Shown here: in pieces, positions 1 to 10,148 of the stretch | How positions within the stretch are numbered: position 1 is the first letter of the stretch | Layout of the letters: the number at the start of each line of letters is the position of its first letter | NCBI RefSeq assembly: GCF_021462225.1 | Contig: NC_061818.1 | Coordinates: 22,579,978 to 22,643,977, forward strand | DNA from: Girardinichthys multiradiatus | Lineage: Eukaryota > Chordata > Actinopteri > Cyprinodontiformes > Goodeidae | Direction: 5' to 3' | Length of the DNA stretch: 64,000 nt | Position numbers and translations under genes: made by a program | Notes under the pieces: model-generated | Database searches by the model: none | Told to the model about the DNA's origin: nothing | The model's input: only the letters and a program-made list of their open reading frames with translations

Positions 1-1741
1 GTTTAAAAAATTTTCAAATACCATATACGGATTCCCAGATATTAGACTTTGTTCGGGAGCATGTTCAGGCATTTTGGCCTTTTTCTCCATTTTCCCTCTA
101 CTTTTCACCCAGTGTTGTGTCTTTATTATTATATTTTCAACAAAAATGTGTTAATATTCTCGATCTCCCTGTCCGTTCTGATAAAAACGGTCCAAGAATG
201 ACATCGATCGCCCCTACGGTTTCAGAGTTATGGCCAGTTGTTCGGGAGCATGCGCCTCCATGTTATAAAGCCTAGACCAGGGGAGACAGAGAGAGAGGTG
301 CTGCGTGAGTGAGAAACAGCAGGTGTCAAGTTACACTGACGCTCTTTGCTGATTGGCTGATTCATTCCTCACTGTTCTATTTATAGCTCTGTGTATCTCC
401 TACTGTATATGTCTGGATGGGATTCTGTCTTTCTTTCTGCCTCTCTGTGTCTCACACTGGGACACACACCCACACACACACACCCACACCCACACACACA
501 CAGACACACACACACACCCACACACACATGCATGGATTACTATCTTTCTGAGGACTTTGCATTGACTTTCATTGATATTCATTCATTTCTATGGCTTAAA
601 CCTGACCTGACCCCTAACCCTTTGACCAGCTTCATAGGAGGCAACTACATGGCGGCCATGTTGTGTGGGGAACTTAAACAGCATGTACTGCTGTTCCAAC
701 ATCCACACAACAGTGATTGACCCTAAAGGTCAATTTCTTTCATCAACCCTCCATGCTTATTAATGATTATTTAAAGCTTATAATAACATACACAATGGTT
801 TTACAATAGCAAGCATGTTCTATATAACTAATAGAAATAACCCAGACCTGAAAGGACAACCATGCTTGATTTTCAAAATAAGACAAAATCTGCTCTATAA
901 AATAAAAGCCTTTAAACAATAGATGATTGCAGGAGTGGGCTTCACACTACTGTTGGAGCTCCCCCAGTGATGGGAATGGGACTATGCTGGTCCTTTGAAA
1001 CAGGCTTACTGAAACTTTCAAAATAAAAGCCCATACCTTGCATACTTACTAATTATTTTTTAAGCTTATAATAGCATTCATAATGATTTTTAAATAGCAG
1101 GCAGGATCTATATAACTAATGGAACTAACCCAGACCTGAAGTGACAACCATGCTGGACTTTCAAAATAAGACAAAACATGTTCTACAAAATAAAAGCCTT
1201 TAAACAATAGATGATTGCAGGAGTGGGCTTCACACTACTCTTGGAGCTCACCCAGTATTGGAAATAGGACCATGTTGGCCTTTTAAAATAAAGCCTACTG
1301 AAACTTTCAAAATAAAAGCCTCAACGCCCCATAGTTACTATGGATTTTGAGAGCTGAAAAGAGCATAGAAAATGATTTTGAAATAGCAAACAGGTTCTGT
1401 ATAACTAATGGAACTAACCCAGACCTGAAGGGACAACCATGCTGGACTTTCAAAATAAGAAAAAACATGCTCTACAAAATAAAAGCCTTTGCATTTTAAA
1501 CAATAGATCTTTTCACGACTGGGCTTCACACTATGTTGGAGCTCACCCAGTGTTGGCCTTTTAAAATAAGGCTTACTGAAAATTTCAAAATAAAAGCCTC
1601 AGTCTTCCAGAGTTACTAGTCATATTTTAAGCTGATAATAGCATAGACAATAGCATTGACAATAAAAAAATAGCAAGCTCTGGTCGGAGCAAAACGCACC
1701 AAGAGGCAGGCCCCGTCTAAATTTCTTCCGAAATTTTCTAG
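1..1741 (+). repeat. Array unit 1 (3' part, cut by window edge)
   Basis: It begins inside the unit body (equivalent to about 2627 in unit 2) and runs through the CA tract and three 288-bp subrepeats (marker near 840, 1127 and 1417) to CTAG at 1738-1741. The sequence just before the tail block (AGCTCTGGTCGGAGCAAAAC) differs from that in units 2, 3 and 5. Confidence 0.75.
461..529. repeat. CA microsatellite, unit 1
   Basis: Run of CA with scattered CCC and GA interruptions, at the same place in the unit as in the other long copies. Length varies between copies. Confidence 0.9.
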
Positions 1742-1746
1742 TTGGG

Positions 1747-1830
1747 GCCTGCCATAGCATTGCATAGGAGAGCAGTGCATTGCATTGCGAAGCAATGCAA
1801 TGCACTGCCTCCATGCAATGCATGGCAGGC
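1747..1830. repeat. Large hairpin (imperfect palindrome), spacer of unit 2
   Basis: Inner arms of 17 bp (GCAGTGCATTGCATTGC at 1772-1788 and its complement at 1792-1808) around the loop GAA. Outer arms extend to GCCTGCC and GGCAGGC with a few mismatches. Confidence 0.85.
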
Positions 1831-3084
1831 ACCTATTACTATTCACCTCTAAACTGGTCTCTTTATTTATTATTTTTCTTCCGTCAAAATTAATGCGGCC
1901 CGAACCGCTGCGTGCACCCCCACAATATATACATCAAAACGACCGGCTCGGTCCCGTGAGGTGTGCTATTACTTTTATTGGCGTTTCGAGTTACTATGGC
2001 GACGTAATTAGCGAAAAACCGAGCCCAAAAATCCCATAGGAATGAATGGAGTCAGGAGCGGAAGGAATCCTCAAAATTCACTGTTTTTGAGGCTCTACTG
2101 TATCGCCATACTTTCACCTAGAAACACAGTTTGACTTTCAGTTTGTAGGAAAATCCGTCGGCTCTTCAGAAGTGAAAACGGTTTGTTGATAACTGCTACG
2201 GTTTCTCTAAAATTAGACTCCAAGCGACACAAAGTTTGAGAGAAAATCACCCTCTTTACAGTGGAGATGGCAGTTACTAGAGTGTAGAAAGAGGGGATTT
2301 TTTTCAGGAAAAATGACTTTCAACTGGCACTCACGGCCACAAATTTCGCTCTACAGCCACAATTTTCGGTCAGATTGTAGGGCCGGGCCTCTGCTTTCAC
2401 ACAATAATTTCAAAATTGTTCTAAGTCTCATAGATTTCTGTCAAACACCCCTCGATCGCCAAGAGTCAGTAGATTTCTGTAGGCCTTCTCCCATGTATTT
2501 TCAATGAGAGCTTGACCTGTAATCCATGAGTGACACCATTTCTTTCAAAATCATATTTTATACTGTGAATGACATAGAGCTATGAAAATATCCATGATTG
2601 GGGACGAGGGATAGCTGTCGCCCACAGTTTAAAAAATTTTCAAATACCATGTACGGATTCCGAGATATTAGACTTTGTTCGGGAGCATGTTCAGGCATTT
2701 TTGCCTTTTTCTCCATTTTCCCTTACTTTTCACCCAGTGTTGTGTCTTTATTATTATATTTTCACTAATAAAGGATGAATATTAATGTTCCCCTGTCCGT
2801 TCTGATAAAAACGGTCCAAGAATGACATCGATCGCCCCTACGGTTTCAGAGTTATGGCCAGTTGTTCGGGAGCATGCGCCTCCATGTTATAAAGCCTAGA
2901 CCAGGGGAGACAGAGAGAGAGGTGCTGCGTGAGTGAGAAACAGCAGGTGTCAAGTTACACTGACGCTCTTTGCTGATTGGCTGATTCATTCCTCACTGTT
3001 CTATTTATAGCTCTGTGTATCTCCTACTGTATATGTCTGGATGTGATTCTGTCTTTCTTTCTGCCTCTCTGTGTCTCACACTGG

Positions 3085-3199
3085 GACACACACCCACACA
3101 CACTCACACACACCCACACACACACACACACACCCACACACAGACACACACCCACACCCACACACACACCCACACACAGACACACACCCACACACACAT
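3085..3199. repeat. CA microsatellite, unit 2
   Basis: Longest of the five CA tracts (about 115 bp), with CCCACA, CTCACA and CAGACA interruptions. Confidence 0.9.
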
Positions 3200-4483
3200 G
3201 CATGGATTACTATCTTTCTGAGGACTTTGCATTGACTTTCATTCATTTTCATTCATTTCTGTGGCTTAAACCTGACCCGACCCCCTTTGACCATCTTCAT
3301 AGGAGGCAACTACATGGCGGCCATGTTGTGTGGGGAACTTAAACAGCATGTACTGCTGTTCCAACACCCACACAACAGTGATTGACCCTAAAGGTCAATT
3401 TCTTTCATCAACCCTCCATGCTTACTAATGATTATTTAAAGCTTATAATAACATACACAATGGTTTTAGAATAGCAAGCATGTTCTATATAACTAATAGA
3501 AATAACCCAGACCTGAAAGGACAACCATGCTTGATTTTCAAAATAAGACAAAATCTGCTCTATAAAATAAAAACCTTTAAACAATAGATGATTGCAGGAG
3601 TGGGCTTCACACTACTGTTGGAGCTCCCCCAGTATTGGAAATAGGACCATGTTGGCCTTTTAAAATAAAGCCTACTGAAACTTTCAAAATAAAAGCCCAC
3701 ACCTCCCATACTTAATAATGATTTTTTAAGCTTATAATAGCATTCATAATGATTTCTTTAATAGCAAGCAGGATCTATATAACTAATGGAACTAACCCAG
3801 ACCTGAAGTGACAACCATGCGGGACTTTCAAAATAAGACAAAACATGCTCTACAAAATAAAAGCCGTTGCATTTTAAACAATACATCATTTCAGGAATGG
3901 GCTTCACACTAATGTTGGAGCTCACCCAGTGTTGGCCTCTTAAAATAAGGCTTACTGAAAATTTCAAAATAAAAGCCTCAGTCTTCCAGAGTTACTACTA
4001 ATTTTTTAAACTGACAATAGCATAGACAATGATTTTAAAATAGCAAGCAGGTTCTATATAACTAATCGAACTAACCCAGACCTGAAAGGACAACCATGCA
4101 GGACATTCAAAATAACACCTAGACATACTTAAAAAAATAAAAGTATTTGTATTTCATACAGCGATAATTGCAGCATTGGTCTTAACACTACTGCTGGAAA
4201 TTGGTCTACTTTATCCTTTCAAAAGATAAGCCTCAACATTCCTTAGTTGGGGCTTGCCATAGCAGTAGAGGGATAGGAGTGAATGGGCTTGCTTCACTGC
4301 TCCCAGTGATATTGCAAAGAGTCACGTATTATAATCCACATCTAAACTGGATATATTTATAGGGCTTACCATGGCAATGCAAGGAGGCATAAGCTTAACT
4401 CGGCCACAGCTTGGCTCTGGTGCCAGAAGCACGCACCAAGAGGCAGGCCCCGTCTAAATTTCTTCCGAAATTTTCTAGTTGGG

Positions 4484-4558
4484 GCCTGCCCAAGCATTGC
4501 ATAGGAGAGCAGTGCATTGCGAAGCAATGCACTGCCTCCCATGCAATGCATGGCAGGC
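4484..4558. repeat. Large hairpin, spacer of unit 3
   Basis: Same palindrome as in units 2 and 4 with a shorter inner arm (GCAGTGCATTGC, one GCATT step lost on both sides, so pairing is kept). Loop GAA at 4521-4523. Confidence 0.83.
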
Positions 4559-5822
4559 ACCTATTACTATTCACCTCTAAACTGGACTCTTTATTTATTT
4601 ATATCTTTATTTTTCTTCCGTCTCCGTTAATGCGGCCCGAACCGCTGCGTGCACCCCCACAATATATACATCAAAACGACCGGCTCGGTCCCGTGAGGTG
4701 TGCTATTACTTTTATTGGCGTTTCGAGTTACTATGGCGACGTAATTAACGAAAAACCGAGCCCCAAAATCCCCATAGGAATGAATGGAGTCAGGGGCGAA
4801 GAAATCCTCAAAATTCACTGTTTTTGAGGCTCTACTGTATCGCCATACTTTCACCTAGAAAAACAGTTTGACTTTCAGTTTGTAGGAAAATCCGCCGGCT
4901 CTTCAGAAGTGAAAACGGTTTGTTGATAACTGCTACGGTTTCTCTAAAATTAGACTCCAAGCGACACAAAGTTTCAGAGAAAATCACACTCTTAACAGTG
5001 GAGATGGCAGTTACTAGAGTGTAAAAAGAGGGGATTTTTTTCAGGAAAAATGAGTTTCAACTGGCCCTCACGGCCACAAATTTAGCTCTACAGCCACCAT
5101 TTTCGGTCACATTGTAGGGCCGGGCCTCTGCTTTCACACAATAATTTCAAAATTGTTCTAAGTCTCATAGATTTCTGTCAAACACCCCTCGATCGCCAAG
5201 AGTCAGTACATTTCTGTAGGCCTTCTCCCATGTATTTTCAATGAGAGCTTGACCTGTAATCCATGAGTGACACCATTTCTTTCCATAATCATATTTTATA
5301 CTGTGAATGACATAGAGCTATGAAAATATCCATGATTGGGGACGAGGGATAGCTGTCGCCCACAGTTTAAAAAATTTTCAAATACCATGTACGGATTCCG
5401 AGATATTAGACTTTGTTCGGGAGCATGTTCAGGCATTTTTGCCTTTTTCTCCATTTTCCCTCTTTTTTCACCCAGTGTTGTGTCTTTATTATTATATTTT
5501 CAAAAATAAAGGATGAATATTAATGTTCCCCTGTCCGTTCTGATAAAAACGGTCCAAGAATGACATCGATTGCCCCTACGGTTTCAGAGTTATGGCCAGT
5601 TGTTCGGGAGCATGCGCCTCCATGTTATAAAGCCTAGACCAGGGGAGACAGAGAGAGAGGTGCTGCGTGAGTGAGAAACAGCAGGTGTCAAGTTACACTG
5701 ACGCTCTTTGCTGATTGGCTGATTCATTCCTCACTGTTCTATTTATAGCTCTGTGTATCTCCTACTGTATATGTCTGGATGGGATTCTGTCTTTCTTTCT
5801 GCCTCTCTGTGTCTCACACTGG

Positions 5823-5860
5823 GACACACAACCACACACACACCCACCCACCCACACACA

Positions 5861-5901
<41 letters not shown>
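5823..5901. repeat. CA microsatellite, unit 3
   Basis: CA tract with an uninterrupted stretch near 5862-5901, the purest of the five. Confidence 0.9.
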
Positions 5902-5904
<3 letters not shown>

Positions 5905-7150
5905 CATGGATTACTATCTTTCTGAGGACTTTGCATTGACTTTCATTGATATTCATTCATTTCTATGGCTTAAACCTGACCTGACACCTAACCCTTTGAC
6001 CAGCTTCATAGGAGGCAAGTACATGGCGGCCATGTTGTGTGGGGAACTTAAACAGCATGTACTGATGTTCCAACATCCAGACAACAGTGATTGACCCTAA
6101 AGGTCAATTTCTTTCATCAACCCTCCATGCTTATTAATGATTATTTAAAGCTTATAATAACATAGACAATGGTTTTACAATAGCAAGCATGTTCTATATA
6201 ACTATTAGAAATAACCCAGACCTGAAAGGACAACCATGCTTGATTTTCAAAATAAGACAAAACCTGCTCTACAAAAGAAAAGCCTTTAAACAATAGATGA
6301 TTGCAGGAGTGGGCTTCACACTACTGTTGGAGCTCCCCCAGTATTGGAAATAGGACCATGTTGGCCTTTTAAAATAAAGCCTACTGAAACTTTCAAAATA
6401 AAAGCCTCAACCCCCCATAGTTACTATGGATTTTGTGAGCTCACAAGAGCATAGAAAAGGATTTTTAAATAGCAAGCGGGTTCTATTTAACCAATGCAAC
6501 TAACCCAGACCTGAAAGGACACCCATACTAGGTTTTCAGAATAATACAAAACATGCTCTACAAAATAAAAGCCTTTACACTTTAAACAATAGATCATTGC
6601 AGAACTGGGCATTACACTACTGTTGGAGTTCACCCAGTGTTGGAAATGGGACTATGCTGCTCCTTTGAAATATGGGTTACTGAAACTTTCAAAATAAAAG
6701 CCCACACCTTCCATAGTTACTATGGATTTTGAGAGCTGAAAAGAGAATAGAAAATGATTTTTAAATAGCAAACAGGTTCTATATAACTAATGGAACTAAC
6801 CCAGACCTGAAGTGACAACCATGCTGGACTTTCAAAATAAGACAAAACATGCTCTACAAAATAAAAGCCTTTAAACAATAGATGATTGCAGGAGTGGGCT
6901 TCACACTACTCTTGGAGCTCACCCAGTATTGGAAATAGGACCATGTTGGCCTTTTAAAATAAAGCCTACTGAAAATTTCAAAATAAAAGCCTCAATCCCC
7001 CATAGTTACTATGGATTTTTTAAGGTGATTACTGCATACATAATGATTTTTAAATAGCTAAACCCAACGGCCAGAGAAACTTTGTGGTCCCAGAAGCACG
7101 CACCAAGAGGCAGGCCCCGTCTAAATTTCTTCCGAAATTTTCTAGTTGGG

Positions 7151-7232
7151 GCCTGCCATAGCATTGCATGGAGGCAGTGCATTGCATTGCGAAGCAATGC
7201 AATGCACTGCCTCCATGCAATGCATGGCAGGC
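7151..7232. repeat. Large near-perfect hairpin, spacer of unit 4
   Basis: Left arm 7151-7190 and right arm 7194-7232 pair over 39 bp with a single unpaired A (7160) and a 3-nt GAA loop. This is the best-preserved copy of the spacer palindrome. Confidence 0.9.
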
Positions 7233-8492
7233 ACCTATTACTATTCACCTCTAAACTGGTCTCTTTATTTATATCTTTATTTTTCTTCCGTCAAAATTAA
7301 TGCGGCCCGAACCGCTGCGTGCACCCCCACAATTTATACATCAAAACGACCGGCTCGGTCCCGTGAGGTGTGCTATTACTTTTATTGGCGTTTCGAGTTA
7401 CTATGGCGACGTAATTAACGAAAAACCGAGCCGAAAAATCCCATAGGAATGAATGGAGTCAGGGGCGGAAGAAATCCTCAAAATTCACTGTTTTTGAGGC
7501 TCTGCTGTATCGCCATACTTTCACCTAGAAAAACAGTTTTACTTTCAGTTTGTAGGAAAATCCGCCGGCTCTTCAGAAGTGAAAACGGTTTGTTGATAAC
7601 TGCTACGGTTTCTCTAAAATTAGACTCCAAGCGACACAAAGTTTGCGAGAAAATCACACTCTTAACAGTGGAGATGGCAGTTACTAGAGTGTAGAAAGAG
7701 GGGATTTTTTTCAGGAAAAATGAGTTTCAACTGCCACTCACGGCCACAAATTTCGCTCTACAGCCACAATTTTCGGTCAGATTGTAGGGCCGGGCCTCTG
7801 CTTTCACACAATAATTTCAAAATTGTTCTAAGTCTCATAGATTTCTGTCAAACACCCCTCGATCGCCAAGAGTCAGTAGATTTCTGTAGGCCTTCTCCCA
7901 TGTATTTTCAATGAGAGCTTCACCTGTAATCCATGAGTGACACCATTTCTTTCCATAATCATATTTTATACTGTGAATGACATAGAGCTATGAAAATATC
8001 CATGATTGGGGACGAGGGACAGCTGTCGCCCACAGTTTAAAAAAATTTCAAATACCATGTACGGATTCCGAGATATTAGACTTTGTTCGGGAGCATGTTC
8101 AGGCATTTTGGCCTTTTTCTCCATTTTCCCTTACTTTTCACCCAGTGTTGTGTCTTTATTATTATATTTTCAAAAATAAAGGATGAATATTAATGTTCCC
8201 CTGTCCGTTCTGATAAAAACGGTCCAAGAATGACATCGATCGCCCCTACGGTTTCAGAGTTATGGCCAGTTGTTCGGGAGCATGCGCCTCCATGTTATAA
8301 AGCCTAGACCAGGGGAGACAGAGAGAGAGGTGCTGCGTGAGTGAGAAACAGCAGGTGTCAAGTTACACTGACGCTCTTTGCTGATTGGCTGATTCATTCC
8401 TCACTGTTCTATTTATAGCTCTGTGTATCTCCTACTGTATATGTCTGGATGGGATTCTGTCTTTCTTTCTGCCTCTCTGTGTCTCACACTGG

Positions 8493-8587
8493 GCCACACA
8501 CCCACACACACACCCACCCACACACACACACACACAGACACTCACACACAGACACACACCCACACAAAGACACACTCCCACACACAT
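8493..8587. repeat. CA microsatellite, unit 4
   Basis: CA tract with many interruptions (CAGACA, CTCACA, CAAAGA). Confidence 0.9.
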
Positions 8588-9508
8588 GCATGGATTACTA
8601 TCTTTCTGAGGACATTGCATTGACTTTCATTGATTTTCAGTCATTTCTATGGCTTAAACCTGACCTGACCCCCTTTGACCAGCTTCATAGGAGGCAACTA
8701 CATGGCGGCCATGTTGTGTGGGGAACTTAAACAGCATGTACTGCTGTTCCAACACCCAGACAACAGTGATTGACCCTAAAGGTCAATTTCTTTCATCAAC
8801 CCTCCATGCTTATTAATTATTATTTAAAGCTTATAATAACATACACAATGGTTTTAGAATAGCAAGCATGTTCTATATAACTAATAGAAATAACCCAGAC
8901 CTGAAAGGACAACCATGCTTGATTTTCAAAATAAGACAAAATCTGCTCTATAAAATAAAAGCCTTTAAACAATAGATGATTGCAGGAGTGGGCATTACAC
9001 TACTGTTGGAGTTCACCCAGTGTTGGAAATGGGACTATGCTTGAAATATGGGTTACTAAAACTTTCAAAATAAAAGCCTCAACCCCCCATAGTTACTATG
9101 GATTTTGTGAGCTCACAAGAGCATAGAAAATGATTTTTAAATAGCAAGCGGGTTCTATTTAACCAATGCAACTAACCCAGACCTGAAAGTACAGCCATGC
9201 TGGACTTTCAAAATAAGACAAAACATGCTCTACAAAATAAAAGCCTTTGCATTTTAAACAATAGATCATTTCAGGACTGGGCTTCACACTAATGTTGGAG
9301 CTCACCTAGTGTTGCCCATTTAAAATTAGGCTTATTGAAAATTTCAAAATAAAAGCCTGAGTCCTCCAGAGTTACTAGTAATATTTTAAGCTGATAATAG
9401 CATAGAATATAGCATAGACAATGAAATAAAAATAAATTAGCAAGCTCTGGTCGGAGCAAAACGCACCAAGAGGCAGGCCCCGTCTAAATTTCTTCCGAAA
9501 TTTTCTAG

Positions 9509-10148
9509 TGTTCTATTTACTATGCCCTTATGAACACCTATCAACATTAATGCGGCCCGAACGGAAGAGTGTACCCCCACAATATATATATCAAAACGTG
9601 CGGCTTGGACGGGAGAGGTGTGCTATTACTTTTGGTTTCAGTGTGACTTACCATGTTGAAGTAGTTCCCCATGAACCAAAGCCTAAAAATGCCATAGGAA
9701 TGAATAGGAAAATCAAACACAGTTTGACCAGTAATCCATGAGTGACACCATTTCTTTCCATCCTCCTATTTTATACTGTGAATGACATAGAGCTATGAAA
9801 CTTTCCATGATTGGAGACGGGGGACAGCTGTTGACCACATTTCAAAAATTTTTCAAATACCATGTACGGTTTCCGAGATATTAGACTTTGATCGGGAGCA
9901 TGCGCCTCCATGTTATGAAGCCAGGACAGGGGGACACAGAGTGAGGTGCTGCGTGAGTGAGAAACAGCAGGTGTCAAAAAAGGATGGATATTGATCCGGC
10001 ACAAACATTTACAGTTCTTTGAAGCTCTTCAAGGCTCTACCATGAATCCTGATGCCAGATAAGCTTAACTCGGCCACAGCTTGGCTCTGGTGCCAGAAGC
10101 ACGCACCAAGAGGCAGGCCCCGTCTAAATTTCTTCGGAAATTTTCTAG
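9509..10148 (+). repeat. Short divergent array member (640 bp)
   Basis: Directly follows the CTAG of unit 4 without the hairpin spacer. It has a clearly diverged head (about 9545-9700), then skips to the part around ATCCATGAGTGACACC, continues to the AGAAACAGCAGGTGTCAA block, and jumps to the shared tail ending in CTAG at 10145-10148. It lacks the CA tract and the 288-bp subrepeats. Because it differs at many bases from the long units, it is a separate subfamily and not a fresh internal deletion. Confidence 0.7.

Larger units (their letters stand above)
1742..4478 (+). repeat. Array unit 2 with leading hairpin spacer
   Basis: Starts with a spacer of about 115 bp that holds a large palindrome, then the head (GCGGCCCGAACCG near 1894), body, CA tract 3085-3199, and subrepeats with markers near 3505, 3796 and 4074. 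At 4246-4360 there is a diverged second copy of the spacer (TTGGGGCTTGCCATAGCA and CATCTAAACTGG). Ends with CTAG at 4475-4478; pre-terminal type AACTCGGCCACAGCTTGG. Confidence 0.72.
4479..7145 (+). repeat. Array unit 3 with leading hairpin spacer
   Basis: Same order as unit 2: hairpin spacer, head near 4630, CA tract 5823-5901, three subrepeats (markers near 6213, 6503 and 6799) and tail with CTAG at 7142-7145. Pre-terminal sequence is of the GGCCAGAGAAACTTTGTGG type, shared with unit 5. Confidence 0.72.
7146..9508 (+). repeat. Array unit 4 (two subrepeats)
   Basis: Begins with the longest and cleanest copy of the hairpin spacer. The unit is shorter because only two 288-bp subrepeats are present (markers near 8891 and 9174). 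CA tract 8493-8587. Ends with CTAG at 9505-9508; pre-terminal type as in unit 1. Confidence 0.72.

Noticed and set aside
353..565. Short hydrophobic open frame (LTVLFIALCISYCICLDG...) repeated in all five long array units
   Set aside because: It starts at TTG, runs into the CA microsatellite as His/Thr repeats, and ends differently in each unit. The DNA is conserved because the unit is duplicated; nothing shows selection on a protein.
2313..2507. 64-aa frame (FNWHSRPQISLYSHNFRS...) present in units 2, 4 and 5
   Set aside because: It is broken in unit 3 by base changes, has no recognisable domain and lies in repeat DNA. Treated as chance.
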